64,000 bases of DNA, from the NCBI GenBank assembly GCA_002353295.1, contig DEJG01000023.1, positions 38,776 through 102,775 on the forward strand, in the 5' to 3' direction. Positions 52,271-62,885 of this stretch are shown here, one piece after another. Position numbers and translations under genes: made by a program. Source of the stretch: Prevotella sp. UBA2754 (GTDB taxonomy: Bacteria > Bacteroidota > Bacteroidia > Bacteroidales > Bacteroidaceae). The notes beneath the pieces are model-generated. The model searched no databases and was not told the DNA's origin. It saw nothing but the letters and a program-made list of their open reading frames with translations. How positions within the stretch are numbered: the first letter of the stretch is position 1; every line of letters begins with the position of its first letter.

Positions 52271-55200
52271 ATGTACCGCTTATATCGACAATGTTTAACG
52301 GCAATGTTTTGCCTCGTGTCTGTCTTCGTAATGGCAGACACGGGGCATCTCTATACACCCGACAAGCTGTCGAGCGGCATGATTACCTGCATCAGCCAAG
52401 ACAAATACGGATACATCTGGATAGGAACAGAGTTCGGACTGAACAAGTTCGACGGCTATCGCTATACCGCCTATTTCCATAGTCACACCGACTCGCTGAC
52501 TATTTCTGACAATGAAGTGTCGGTCATCTTTGTCGATAGCAAAAGCCGGCTTTGGGTAGGCGGAGCCAGAGGTTTGGCTCGTTATGACTACGAGAATGAC
52601 CGATTCCAGAAATACCCTTTCCCTGATAACCTCTTGCCTCGTGTGACTGTAATGACGGAGTCGCCTGAGGGTGACCTACTCATCGGTACTGCTGGCTATG
52701 GTCTTTTCTCCATCCGGAAAGGAACCGACCATATCCGCTATGAAAGTGCGTTCATCCAACGGCAGGTTGACGATTTTTGCAGTCGCATACACATTGACAA
52801 AGATGGTAACCTGTGGCGAAGCAGTCACCTGCGCGACATCACCCGCTATACGGTTAAAAACAAAAAACCTGTTACGCTTCGCGACTACCCCTCGGAATAT
52901 GGTATTACACGTAATTTCATCGAATATTCCAAGGAGGAAATGCTGCTGGTGGGTATGAGTGGTATCATGAGCTATAACTACCAGACAGGTGAGATGCAGC
53001 AAAGCAATTTCGACCTGTCGCTACTGGATCGTAGCGTCAGTATCAAGAAAGCCTTCATGGATAGTCAGGGTGATATCATTATCGCCACCACCGGTGAAGG
53101 ACTGATGGTCATACCCAAGGGTAAGCGCACCCTGCAACGCATTGAAAATGCCAGTGCCAGCATCGATCTCTCGTCGGCTAATGTCGTCGACGTCATAGAG
53201 GATAAGGACCATAACCTATGGGTGGCCTGTTATAATAAAGGACTGATTCTGATTACCAAACAGAAGGCTGCGTTCAACACCATGAGTTTCTCCAGTCAGC
53301 GCTTCGTGACGGGAGGTAACGTGGCTTCAATTGTCAGCGGCGATAACGACGACATCCTGTGTTCAGTGATGAACAACGGCATCTACCGTATCAACCATGA
53401 GGGTCGTATCGTGCAGCATCTTACATCGCCTGACCGTACCCGTTACATCTATCGCGACAAAAGCGGTCAGTACTGGCTGGCCACGGAGAACACACTCTAT
53501 CGCTACAACCTGCAAAGCGGAACGGCTACACTGGCGAAGGTTTTCGACAGCGGACGAAATTTGAACTGCATGACTGACGACGGCAAGGGACGCCTCTATA
53601 TCAGTGTCTTCGGCTTAGGTCTCTGTATCTACGACACCAAGACAGAGAAGAGTGAGATGCTGAGTATGATGCAGACCCAGCGCAGTGAAGGATACCTCAC
53701 CAACGACTGGGTAAAAGCCTTGATGTTCGATTCACGTGGGATGCTGTGGATATGTACTACCGACGGAGTCTCGATGATGAACCCCAACGGCAATGTCTTC
53801 AATGCACGCGGATGGAACGCCTTGCTAAAGAGCAAGCAGTGTTACAGCATCTGCGAAACGCCTAGTGGGGATATGCTCATTGGCACCGAATCAGGACTTT
53901 ACCGGTATTACTGGAAACAGAACAAGACAAAAGAAGACCCCAAGGGGCAAGCTCTTACCGACAAGTTGATTTGCTCGATGGTCAGGGACCGTCAGGGTGA
54001 AATATGGATATCGACGACTAACGGCATCTGGCAGTATTCAGATAAGCGAAAGGAGATGATCGGTCATGTCGGTGGCAATGGACTTCTTTATAAGGAATAT
54101 GTGATGGGCTCGGCATTTCATAGTGCCGACGACCGTATTTTCTTCGGTGCTGCCGATGGTATCACCTCGTTCCGCCCTCAAGACATCAACAACCGTCAGA
54201 GTCAGTTGGGCAATGTCCATCTCACTCGTTTCTTCTGTAATGGTCGCACCATCGATCCGATGAAGGAGGAATACGAAGTCCGGTATGCTGAAAACACCTT
54301 CACGCTTGAATTTTCGTTGCTCGATTATCAGAATACCGACAACATCTCCTTCCAATATCGCATCAATGGCAGCGACACATGGATGCAAACCAATGAAGGT
54401 GTCAACCAAATCACCTTCACCGAAGTACAACCTGGCCATTATTTCATAGAGGTCAGGGCCACCAGCAATGGAATTTTCAGCAAGGACGTCAAGACCCTAC
54501 ATATCAATGTTCTGAAACCTTGGTACAAATCGTGGTGGGCTTATCTGCTCTATACATTGATTTTCTTTGGATTCGTCGGACTCCTGCTCTATAATTTCGA
54601 ACGCCAGCGTCGTCGCGATTTGGAGGAAACCAAGATGCGCTTCCTCATCAATGCCACTCATGATATCCGCTCACCGCTGACCCTCATCATGGGACCGTTG
54701 GAGAAACTGAAACAACGACTGACAGACCAAGAGAACCTGACTGACATCAATACCATCGACAAGAATGCCAAGCGTCTGATGCTCCTCGTCAATCAGATTC
54801 TCGACGAACGGAAGATTGACAAAAAACAGATGAAACTCAAGTGCTCCAAGACGAATCTTGTAGAGTTCATCCAGGGCATCTTCAAACTCTATGAGTATAA
54901 TGCAAAACAGCGCAATATCACGTTTCTCTTCGAACACCCTGATGAGCCTGTCAACGTATGGATTGACCGCATCCAGTTCGATAAGGTGATTTCCAACCTC
55001 CTGTCGAATGCTTTCAAATATACCTACGACAATGGTGAAATCATGATTCGCCTTAGCCAACCTACCGAATCGTCTGTTGCCAAGATTGAGGTAATTGACA
55101 ATGGTATAGGTTTCGAAAACGATCACACAGAACCCTTCTTCGACCTTTTCTATCAAGGTAAGCATTCCAAAGATCTTCATATTAACGGAACCGGTATCGG

Positions 55201-56188
55201 ACTGAACCTTTGTCGAGCACTCACCGAAATGCACGGCGGAAAGATTACAGCTGCTAATCGGAAGGACGGCAGCTCTGGAGCCATCCTCACCATACAATTG
55301 CCGTTAGGTAACAGACACCTGAAACCTGACCAAATAGAAGAAGACGAAAAAACCGTTCGGGTGAAGGGACAGCGAAATCCGAAGAAACAAGCTTCACGTG
55401 ACTTCCATATACTCATTGTTGACGATGACCCGGAAATCGGTTCTTATATCAAGCACGAATTAGGCGACTGGTATCGCTTCGATATAACACTCAATGGGCG
55501 CGAGGCTTTGAAGATGTTGTTAACAAAACCCTTCGACCTCGTCATCACAGATGTGATGATGCCGGAAATGGATGGCATCACCCTGTTGCGAAGCATCAAG
55601 TCAAACCATCGCATCAGTGATATTCCCGTCATCTTGCTGACGTCAAAGTCTGAAGTGTCGTTCCGCCTGGAAGGTCTCAAGAAAGGTGCTGATGCCTTCC
55701 TGGCCAAACCGTTCTCCATGGAGGAACTGCATATCCAGATTGATAATCTCGTTGATAATGTAAGACGCTTGAAAGGGAAGTTCTCTGGGGCTCAGATACA
55801 AGAAGACAAAGTGGAAGACATTGAGGTGAAAGGTAATGACGATTATCTCATGGAACGCATCCTCAAGTGCATCAATGAGAATCTGTCGAATCCCGATTTC
55901 GACGTAGAGGAGTTAACCAAAATGATTGGTATCAGCCGCACACACCTACACCGTAAAATGAAGAAAATAACGGGTATTACCGCCAGTGAGTTCATCCGCA
56001 ACATCCGACTCGAACAGGCAGCTCGACTCATCAAAGAGAAAAAGATTAATATTTCACAGGTGGCCTATTCCGTCGGCTTCAATAATCAGACGCATTTCTC
56101 TACCGTCTTCAAGCGCCATTTCGGAATGACACCCAAAACCTATCTGGAACATATTACCGAAGAAAACAAAAATACCGATGAAATATGA
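52271..56188 (+). CDS. Hybrid two-component system sensor/regulator (HTCS)
   Basis: 1,305 residues combining sensor, kinase, receiver and DNA-binding parts. It has a signal peptide, then periplasmic Reg_prop beta-propeller repeats (for example YGYIWIGTEFGLNKFDG, SRLWVGGARGLARYD) to about residue 660, and a Y_Y_Y domain. A membrane helix at about 755-780 (LLYTLIFFGFVGLLLYNF) is followed by HisKA with phospho-His797 in THDIRSP, an HATPase domain (NLLSNAFKY, GTGIGLNLC), a receiver with Asp1094 (ITDVMMPEMDG), and an AraC-type HTH at the C-terminus. Such proteins bind oligosaccharides and activate the SusC/D operon next to them; here the ligand is likely xylan-derived. Confidence 0.95.
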   Translation: MYRLYRQCLTAMFCLVSVFVMADTGHLYTPDKLSSGMITCISQDKYGYIWIGTEFGLNKFDGYRYTAYFHSHTDSLTISDNEVSVIFVDSKSRLWVGGARGLARYDYENDRFQKYPFPDNLLPRVTVMTESPEGDLLIGTAGYGLFSIRKGTDHIRYESAFIQRQVDDFCSRIHIDKDGNLWRSSHLRDITRYTVKNKKPVTLRDYPSEYGITRNFIEYSKEEMLLVGMSGIMSYNYQTGEMQQSNFDLSLLDRSVSIKKAFMDSQGDIIIATTGEGLMVIPKGKRTLQRIENASASIDLSSANVVDVIEDKDHNLWVACYNKGLILITKQKAAFNTMSFSSQRFVTGGNVASIVSGDNDDILCSVMNNGIYRINHEGRIVQHLTSPDRTRYIYRDKSGQYWLATENTLYRYNLQSGTATLAKVFDSGRNLNCMTDDGKGRLYISVFGLGLCIYDTKTEKSEMLSMMQTQRSEGYLTNDWVKALMFDSRGMLWICTTDGVSMMNPNGNVFNARGWNALLKSKQCYSICETPSGDMLIGTESGLYRYYWKQNKTKEDPKGQALTDKLICSMVRDRQGEIWISTTNGIWQYSDKRKEMIGHVGGNGLLYKEYVMGSAFHSADDRIFFGAADGITSFRPQDINNRQSQLGNVHLTRFFCNGRTIDPMKEEYEVRYAENTFTLEFSLLDYQNTDNISFQYRINGSDTWMQTNEGVNQITFTEVQPGHYFIEVRATSNGIFSKDVKTLHINVLKPWYKSWWAYLLYTLIFFGFVGLLLYNFERQRRRDLEETKMRFLINATHDIRSPLTLIMGPLEKLKQRLTDQENLTDINTIDKNAKRLMLLVNQILDERKIDKKQMKLKCSKTNLVEFIQGIFKLYEYNAKQRNITFLFEHPDEPVNVWIDRIQFDKVISNLLSNAFKYTYDNGEIMIRLSQPTESSVAKIEVIDNGIGFENDHTEPFFDLFYQGKHSKDLHINGTGIGLNLCRALTEMHGGKITAANRKDGSSGAILTIQLPLGNRHLKPDQIEEDEKTVRVKGQRNPKKQASRDFHILIVDDDPEIGSYIKHELGDWYRFDITLNGREALKMLLTKPFDLVITDVMMPEMDGITLLRSIKSNHRISDIPVILLTSKSEVSFRLEGLKKGADAFLAKPFSMEELHIQIDNLVDNVRRLKGKFSGAQIQEDKVEDIEVKGNDDYLMERILKCINENLSNPDFDVEELTKMIGISRTHLHRKMKKITGITASEFIRNIRLEQAARLIKEKKINISQVAYSVGFNNQTHFSTVFKRHFGMTPKTYLEHITEENKNTDEI

Positions 56189-58062
56189 AAAAACTGATTT
56201 TTACTATCCTTACTATTCTGAATGCATTATGTGCACAAGCAGAAGACGGTCATCGCCTTTGGTTGAGATATGATATTGCCAAGACGGCACAAGTAGAAGC
56301 ACCCGCTGGTTCACCAACAATCAGTATTGCCAAGGGCGAACTGGAAAATTATTTTCAGGGTTCTCATGTCATGCTTCGACTCGACCCGTCAATGGCTGAT
56401 GACGAAGGGTATACTATTACGGGAAATGACGACCAGTTGACGATAACAGCACGACGTGATATCGGATTACTCTATGGGGCATATGAGGTTCTGCGCCTAC
56501 AGGCTACCGATGCTCCTATCAAGGACGAAGCACAACATCCACAATTCAAACTCCGTCTCCTCAATCATTGGGATAATCTCGACGGTTCCATAGAGCGCGG
56601 TTATGCGGGTAATAGTATTTTCGAATGGTTCCACCTCGACGAGAGTCTCATTCGTGAATATGCCCGCGCCAACGCATCCATCGGTATCAATGGGTCGGTA
56701 CTCAATAACGTCAATGCTTCCCCGAAGATTCTTACCAAGGAATATCTGCGCGAGGTCAAGAAAATTGCAGACATTCTGCGCCCTTATGGCATCCGTGTTT
56801 TCCTCTCTATCAATTTTGCCACACCGATGGCATTAGGCCATACCACAACAGCCGACCCCAAGGATGGCAAAGTGGCACGCTGGTGGAAAAGTAAGGCTCG
56901 TGAGATCTATAAACTGATTCCTGACTTTGGCGGTTTCTTGGTGAAAGCAAACAGCGAGGGACAACCTGGCCCTGGCGACTACCAGCGCTCACATGCCGAT
57001 GGTGCCAATATGTTGGCAGAGGCGTTAGAACCCTACGGCGGTATCGTCATGTGGCGTTGCTTCGTCTATGGGGCTAACCACAAAGGGGAAGATCGGGTAA
57101 AACAAGCGGTATCGGAATTCCAACCACTTGACGGTCAATTCCATAAGAATGTGATTCTCCAAACCAAGAACGGACCTTTGGACTTCCAACCGCGTGAACC
57201 TTATAGCCCCGTATTTGACCAGATCCGTGAGACTCCCAATATGGTGGAACTGCAAATCACTCAAGAATACCTCGGTCAGTCGCTCCATCTGGTCTACCTG
57301 GCCCCGATGTGGAAGGAATTCTTCCAGTACATTGAACCGCAATGGCTCAATGGTATTGCAGGAGTGGCTAATATCGGTAAGGATCGCAACTGGTGCGGTC
57401 ATCATTTCTCACAGGCCAACTGGTATGCCTTCGGGCGTCTGGCATGGAATCCAGAGCTCTCGTCTGAAGCCATAGCCCGCGAATGGCTCGAACAGACTTT
57501 TTCGACAGACGAGAACTTTGTTTTTCTCATGTCCACAGTGATGGAAGAGAGCCGCGAAGCATGTGTTGACTACATGATGCCACTCGGACTGCACCATATT
57601 TTTAAATTCGACCATCATTACGGACCGGAACCTGATGGCTTCAAGGCAGAATATCCCATTGAGTGGTGTCCCGTCTACTATCACAAAGCTGATAAGCAAG
57701 GCATCGGCTTCGACCGTTCATCGCGTGGTACGAATGCTGTCAGCCAATACCGTGAGCCATACGCCTCGATGTATGATAAGTTGGAGACATGCCCTGAGAA
57801 TCTTCTCCTGTGGTTCCACCATCTGCCCTGGGATTATAAGATGAAGGATGGTTCCACCCTGTGGGAGTCGCTGCAATATCACTATAACCAGGGAGTTATC
57901 ATGACGGAAACCTATCAGAACCTCTGGCATAATAAAATGCGGGCTTACGTGGATGAACAGCGTTGGCGCGAAGTCGATGAACGCCTGAACATCCAGATTG
58001 CTAACGCCAAAGAGTGGCGTGACGTCTGTCTGAAATACTTTGGCCAATTTGCAAAACCATGA
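56185..58062 (+). CDS. GH67 alpha-glucuronidase
   Basis: Removes (4-O-methyl-)glucuronic acid from the non-reducing end of xylo-oligosaccharides. 625 residues, exported (MKKLIFTILTILNALCAQAE). The catalytic residues can be aligned with those of the Cellvibrio enzyme: E258 in KANSEGQPGP (acid), D333 in GPLDFQPREP and E361 in QITQEYLGQ, with nearly the same spacing. GH67 acts only on glucuronoxylan fragments, and is the strongest substrate marker in this locus. It overlaps the HTCS gene by 4 bases. Confidence 0.94.
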   Translation: MKKLIFTILTILNALCAQAEDGHRLWLRYDIAKTAQVEAPAGSPTISIAKGELENYFQGSHVMLRLDPSMADDEGYTITGNDDQLTITARRDIGLLYGAYEVLRLQATDAPIKDEAQHPQFKLRLLNHWDNLDGSIERGYAGNSIFEWFHLDESLIREYARANASIGINGSVLNNVNASPKILTKEYLREVKKIADILRPYGIRVFLSINFATPMALGHTTTADPKDGKVARWWKSKAREIYKLIPDFGGFLVKANSEGQPGPGDYQRSHADGANMLAEALEPYGGIVMWRCFVYGANHKGEDRVKQAVSEFQPLDGQFHKNVILQTKNGPLDFQPREPYSPVFDQIRETPNMVELQITQEYLGQSLHLVYLAPMWKEFFQYIEPQWLNGIAGVANIGKDRNWCGHHFSQANWYAFGRLAWNPELSSEAIAREWLEQTFSTDENFVFLMSTVMEESREACVDYMMPLGLHHIFKFDHHYGPEPDGFKAEYPIEWCPVYYHKADKQGIGFDRSSRGTNAVSQYREPYASMYDKLETCPENLLLWFHHLPWDYKMKDGSTLWESLQYHYNQGVIMTETYQNLWHNKMRAYVDEQRWREVDERLNIQIANAKEWRDVCLKYFGQFAKP

Positions 58063-59651
58063 AGCATTCACTACTACTGATCATGTTATGCCTCTCCGTC
58101 AGCGGATTGAAGGCTCAGGAGTTTCCATTGATTCTAGGCGGTGAACTCAGCAATTCTGCTGTTACCTCGGTGGAGGATATTGATAACGTCATACCGCGCA
58201 TGAAGTCATTAGGGCTCAATACGGTATTAGTGCCCGCCTATTGGGAGTTTATCGAACCGACTGAAGGACAGTTTGATTTCACTCTTGTCGACCGTACCAT
58301 CCAACGGGCACGTGAAAACAATCTGAAACTGGTGTTTCTATGGTTTGGAGCATGGAAAAACTCCATGTCATGCTATGCACCTCTTTGGTTCAAAAAGGAC
58401 ACCAAACGATTTCCACGTGCCTGTCGCAAAGATGGTAAACAGCTCGAGATTGCATCATGCTTCTCTGAGAATGTGTTCCAAGCCGACAATCGTGCTTTCG
58501 GAACTTTCGTCCGTCATATCGTTGAGGTAGGTAGTGATGTGGTCATCATGCTGCAAGTGGAAAATGAGATTGGTATGTTGGAAGCAGCACGCGACCATTC
58601 TCCTCTGGCAGAAAAGGCCTACGACACCCAAATCCCACAAACACTTTACCGGACACTGCACATAAACAAGGCAACCACATGGCGCCAACACTTCGGCAGT
58701 GACCCATACGGTGAAGAAAAGTTCATGGCATATCACTATGCCCTATATGTCGGACGCCTCTGTGAGACAGCAAGAAAATACACACAAATGCCTCTCTATG
58801 TCAATGCTGCCATGAATAGCCGAGGAAGACAACCTGGCCAATATCCTTCGGCCGGCCCATTGGCACATCTCATAGATTTCTGGCATGCAGGGGCACCCCA
58901 ACTGGCCATGCTGGCTCCTGATATCTACGACGAGGGGTTTAAAGGATGGGCCGACCAGTATGCACTTCCCAACAACCGCCTGTTCATCCCGGAAACGCGC
59001 TGCTGCACGAATAGTGGTGTTCGAGCCCTCTATGCCTTTGGTGAGCATCATGCCTTAGGGTTTTCTCCCTTTGCCATCGATCAAGCTTCCGCTGACGACA
59101 CCCATCGTCTTCAAAAGGCCTACGACCTCATCCGCCAACTGTCACAATTCACTGCCCACCACTCACCCCTCACCACTTACGGCATCTTATTTGACCAACA
59201 AGACCGTGAGCGCATCATCCAAGATGGCGACACAAAGATTACCTGCCGGCATTACTATACCCTCCCCTGGGATGCTCGTGCCACTGACGGCTCTGTATGG
59301 CCTGAGGGGGGAGCCATCCTTGTAAGACTTGCCGATGATGAGTATCTTTTAGCAGGAAATGGAGTGGTCGTCAGTTTTGCCACTGCCTATGAGAATTCCT
59401 ATGAAAAGGAACGAATTTTAGGTGAAGACGGCTTTGTTGTTTCAAATACAAAAGAAAATGTTACAAAGGAAAAAGCTGCCTCTTTTAAAGGCAAACGCCT
59501 AGGCATCGGCTTTGTGGACGAGGTTCACCTTATTAATAATAAAATAGAATTTGTGCGTCGCCATAACGGAGATCAGGACCATCAGGGGCGTCATGCCCGT
59601 ATTTCATGCGATGATTTTAAGATTTTACATATAAAATTATACGCTTTTTAA
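58059..59651 (+). CDS. GH35 beta-galactosidase-like enzyme with DUF5597 domain
   Basis: 530 residues with signal peptide (MKHSLLLIMLCLSVSGLKAQ). The TIM barrel carries the GH35 motif QVENEIG (acid/base Glu170) and the nucleophile Glu312 in IPETR. The C-terminal third corresponds to DUF5597, the accessory beta domain seen in Bacteroidota GH35. Expected to release terminal beta-galactose, perhaps from galactose-bearing xylan side chains. The coding start overlaps the GH67 stop, so the two are translated together. Confidence 0.87.
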   Translation: MKHSLLLIMLCLSVSGLKAQEFPLILGGELSNSAVTSVEDIDNVIPRMKSLGLNTVLVPAYWEFIEPTEGQFDFTLVDRTIQRARENNLKLVFLWFGAWKNSMSCYAPLWFKKDTKRFPRACRKDGKQLEIASCFSENVFQADNRAFGTFVRHIVEVGSDVVIMLQVENEIGMLEAARDHSPLAEKAYDTQIPQTLYRTLHINKATTWRQHFGSDPYGEEKFMAYHYALYVGRLCETARKYTQMPLYVNAAMNSRGRQPGQYPSAGPLAHLIDFWHAGAPQLAMLAPDIYDEGFKGWADQYALPNNRLFIPETRCCTNSGVRALYAFGEHHALGFSPFAIDQASADDTHRLQKAYDLIRQLSQFTAHHSPLTTYGILFDQQDRERIIQDGDTKITCRHYYTLPWDARATDGSVWPEGGAILVRLADDEYLLAGNGVVVSFATAYENSYEKERILGEDGFVVSNTKENVTKEKAASFKGKRLGIGFVDEVHLINNKIEFVRRHNGDQDHQGRHARISCDDFKILHIKLYAF

Positions 59652-59713
59652 GGGCTGAAACATATTGAAAGGCATTTGGAACAAATTGAAATGAGTGTTT
59701 AAAAATTAGTTCC

Positions 59714-59721
59714 TACCTTTG
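59714..59721 (+). promoter_or_regulatory. -7 box of the susC/susD operon
   Basis: TACCTTTG, 48 bases before the susC start. There is no TTTG at the -33 position, consistent with the need for an activator such as the HTCS. Confidence 0.6.
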
Positions 59722-59768
59722 CGGCATAGTTCCGAAAACTTATTAACAACTCTAATTAAGGTTTAACT

Positions 59769-62700
59769 ATGCTAAAAAGTAAAACAACTCTCATGGTGGG
59801 ACTTTTAGCCCTTGCTGGCCTAATTTGCCCCTCCCAAGTACAAGCCGACAATGCCCTGAAGGGTACGGCTGTACAGCAGTCTCAGGAGATTACTGGTAGT
59901 GTCAGTGACTCTGAAGGACCTCTAATTGGTGCTACTGTAATGGTTAAAGGCAGTAGTACAGGTGCTGTTACCGATATCAACGGTAATTTCTTTATTCAAG
60001 CCAATCCTGGCGCTACCCTCGTTATTTCATACGTAGGATATATCACCCAGGAGGTTCCCGCGCGCAATCATATTAATATAATACTGGAACAGGAAGGTCG
60101 CAGCCTCAACGAGGTAGTGGTCATCGGTTACGGTACACAGCGTCGCGAGGCCGTTACAGGTTCTGTTGCTAACATCGGTGGTGAAAAACTGAATCAGATT
60201 GCCGCCTCCAATGCTGCCCAGGCGCTGCAAGGTCGTGTTGCCGGTGTCTTGATGACCCAGACGTCTTCTAAGCCAGGTGCCGAAATGCAGATCCGCATCC
60301 GTGGACAGCGCTCACTGAGTGGTAACAACGACCCGCTGATCGTGCTCGACGGTATCCCCTTCATGGGTCAGCTTTCTGATATCAACCCCACCGACATCAA
60401 GTCGATGGACATTCTGAAAGATGCCTCTGCCACCGCTATCTACGGTTCTCGTGGTGCCAATGGTGTGATCATGATTACAACGACTAAAGGTGCAATGGGT
60501 ACTCCTGCCAAAGTAACGTACAACGGCTATGTCAGCTTCAAGAAGATTTTCAAGAAGTATCCTATGATGGATGGTCCTACGTTCTCCAAGATGCGTCAGT
60601 ATGCTGGTAAATATCAGAACTCCCTCGACGAGAGCGACGATATCAATACCGACTGGCAGGACAGTTATTATAAGACGGGTGTAGGTACCAGCCACGACAT
60701 CTCTGTTGCCGGTGGTACCAATGGGGGCAGCTACAGCTTCGGCATCGGTTACTATCACGACGAGTCAGTACTTCCTACCGAGGGTTACGACCGCGTGAGC
60801 ATCCGTGGTAACTTCGACCAGATGGTGGGCAAGTGGTTCCGCTTCGGTCTGAGCACCAATACCAGCTATCGCAAGACACAGGGTGTCAACAATATCTATG
60901 CGGTATTGGCAGCATCCCCACTGTCAAGTCCATATGATGCCGATGGCAACCTGAAGCGTTACAATACTCTTCCTGCCGACGACCAGGTCGTTATTACCAG
61001 GGAAGTAGTCGAAAACAATAAGGACCAGTGGTTGAGCGAGAACAAGGGTATCGGAACTTACAATACCTTCTTCGCAGAACTGAAATGTCCTTGGATTGAG
61101 GGTCTGAAATATCGAATCAACGTCGGTTTGAACTATCGCACTTCTAAGGGTGGCGGTTTCACCGGTACTGGTGTTAACAACAAGGATGCCAATGCTGTCA
61201 ACAGCGGCTGGGTTACCAATGACATCACCCGCAACTGGACTGTTGAGAACGTGCTCTCTTATGATCGCATCTTTGCCGAGAAGCACAACCTGAACGTAGT
61301 AGCCATGTATTCTGCTGAACAGACACGCTATGAGTCTTCTGGCGCCAATGCACAAAACATGCCTGCTAACTACATGCAGTACTACAATCTCGCATCAGCC
61401 ATCGGTGAGGTCACCCTCAACAACTTTAACTACTGGCAGAGCGGTCTGTCTTCTTGGATGGGTCGTGTGATGTATTCTTACGACAATAAGTACATGCTTT
61501 CTGTTGCTCTCCGTTCCGACGGTTCTTCTCGCCTTGCTCCTGGCCACAAGTGGCATACCTATCCCGCCATCAGCGCTGGTTGGAACATCAATCGCGAACA
61601 GTTCATGGAGAATCTCAAATGGATTGATAAACTGAAGTTACGCATTGGTTATGGTGAAACCTCTAACCAGGCCATCAACCCCTACTCTACACTCGGTACA
61701 CTGGCTGTCCGCAACTATAACTTCGGCGACACTCAGAGCGCAGGTCTATATGTAACCAGACTGCCTAATGCCGAACTCGGATGGGAGTATTCCAAGACTT
61801 GGAACTTCGGTCTCGACTTCTCTTTGTTCGCAGGTCGCCTCTATGGTTCGTTCGAATACTATATCCAGAAGACCAGCGACGTGCTGCTCGACATCTCTCT
61901 GCCTAACACCTCTGGTGTAGGAAGCTATACCGGTAACATCGGTAAGACACAGAATAAGGGTTGGGAATTCACTTTGAACGGTATCATCATCGACAATAAG
62001 AACGGATGGAACTGGGAGGCTGGCATCAACCTCTATCAGAACCGCAACAAACTGACTGAACTGGCTTCCGGTGCTGATCGTGACGAGGGCAACCGCTGGT
62101 TCGTGGGTCATCCTATCGACGTCATCTACGACTACGAATACCAGGGACTCTACCAGAAGGGTGAAGAGGACGCTATGAATATCCTCGAGCCAGGTGGTAA
62201 CATCGGTATGATTAAGGTGAAATATACTGGTGACTATGATGAAAATGGACTTCCCACTCGTAAGATTGGACCAGAAGACCGTCAGATCATGAGTATGGAA
62301 CCTGACCTCGTCGGTGGTTTCAACACAACCGTTGGCTACAAGGGCTTTGACCTGAATATCATTGGTGCCTTCCAGATTGGTGGTAAGCTCATCAGTGCCA
62401 TCCACTCTTCAAATGGTTACCTCAACATGCTGACCGGTCGCCGCGGCAACCTCGATGTCAACTACTGGACAGAAGAGAATACTGGTGCCAAATACCCGAA
62501 ACCAGGCGGTATCCTGAGCGGTGATAACCCCAAGTATGGTTCTACCCTTGGTTACTTCAATGCCGGCTACCTGAAGATCCGCGCCATCACGCTGGGTTAC
62601 AACTTCGACCATCTGAAGTGCATCAAAGACTTCGGCATCAGCCGTCTGCGCCTCTATGCTACCATTCAGAACCCCTTCGTGCTCTTCTCGCCATTCAACA

Positions 62701-62855
62701 ACGAGAGCGGACTCGACCCCGAGACCAACTCTTGGGCTAACGAGAACACAGCTGTAGGTGTCGAAGGTTACACGGGCAAGCACAAAATGCCTATCGTTGG
62801 TTACAACACGCCTGTTACCCGCAACTTCATCTTCGGTCTGAATGTAACTTTCTAA
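59769..62855 (+). CDS. susC: SusC-like TonB-dependent outer membrane transporter
   Basis: 1,028 residues. Signal peptide, then an N-terminal carboxypeptidase-regulatory-like domain (about 40-115, ITGSVSDSEGPLIGATVMVK), the plug with a TonB-box-like LNEVVVIGYGTQ, the conserved SKPGAEMQIRIRG and ATAIYGSRGANGVIMITT, then the 22-strand barrel ending in FIFGLNVTF with a terminal Phe. Imports oligosaccharides bound by SusD at the cell surface. It follows the regulator and the glycosidases and is followed by susD. Confidence 0.96.
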   Translation: MLKSKTTLMVGLLALAGLICPSQVQADNALKGTAVQQSQEITGSVSDSEGPLIGATVMVKGSSTGAVTDINGNFFIQANPGATLVISYVGYITQEVPARNHINIILEQEGRSLNEVVVIGYGTQRREAVTGSVANIGGEKLNQIAASNAAQALQGRVAGVLMTQTSSKPGAEMQIRIRGQRSLSGNNDPLIVLDGIPFMGQLSDINPTDIKSMDILKDASATAIYGSRGANGVIMITTTKGAMGTPAKVTYNGYVSFKKIFKKYPMMDGPTFSKMRQYAGKYQNSLDESDDINTDWQDSYYKTGVGTSHDISVAGGTNGGSYSFGIGYYHDESVLPTEGYDRVSIRGNFDQMVGKWFRFGLSTNTSYRKTQGVNNIYAVLAASPLSSPYDADGNLKRYNTLPADDQVVITREVVENNKDQWLSENKGIGTYNTFFAELKCPWIEGLKYRINVGLNYRTSKGGGFTGTGVNNKDANAVNSGWVTNDITRNWTVENVLSYDRIFAEKHNLNVVAMYSAEQTRYESSGANAQNMPANYMQYYNLASAIGEVTLNNFNYWQSGLSSWMGRVMYSYDNKYMLSVALRSDGSSRLAPGHKWHTYPAISAGWNINREQFMENLKWIDKLKLRIGYGETSNQAINPYSTLGTLAVRNYNFGDTQSAGLYVTRLPNAELGWEYSKTWNFGLDFSLFAGRLYGSFEYYIQKTSDVLLDISLPNTSGVGSYTGNIGKTQNKGWEFTLNGIIIDNKNGWNWEAGINLYQNRNKLTELASGADRDEGNRWFVGHPIDVIYDYEYQGLYQKGEEDAMNILEPGGNIGMIKVKYTGDYDENGLPTRKIGPEDRQIMSMEPDLVGGFNTTVGYKGFDLNIIGAFQIGGKLISAIHSSNGYLNMLTGRRGNLDVNYWTEENTGAKYPKPGGILSGDNPKYGSTLGYFNAGYLKIRAITLGYNFDHLKCIKDFGISRLRLYATIQNPFVLFSPFNNESGLDPETNSWANENTAVGVEGYTGKHKMPIVGYNTPVTRNFIFGLNVTF

Positions 62856-62885
62856 TTGAAAACTGAAAACTGAAAATTGAAAATT
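62856..62885 (+). repeat. Short TGAAAAC/TGAAAAT tandem repeat between susC and susD
   Basis: The 30-bp spacer is made of about four TGAAAA(C/T) heptamers. It resembles the simple repeats at 1696 and 48611. No hairpin is visible, so read-through from susC to susD should be normal. Confidence 0.65.
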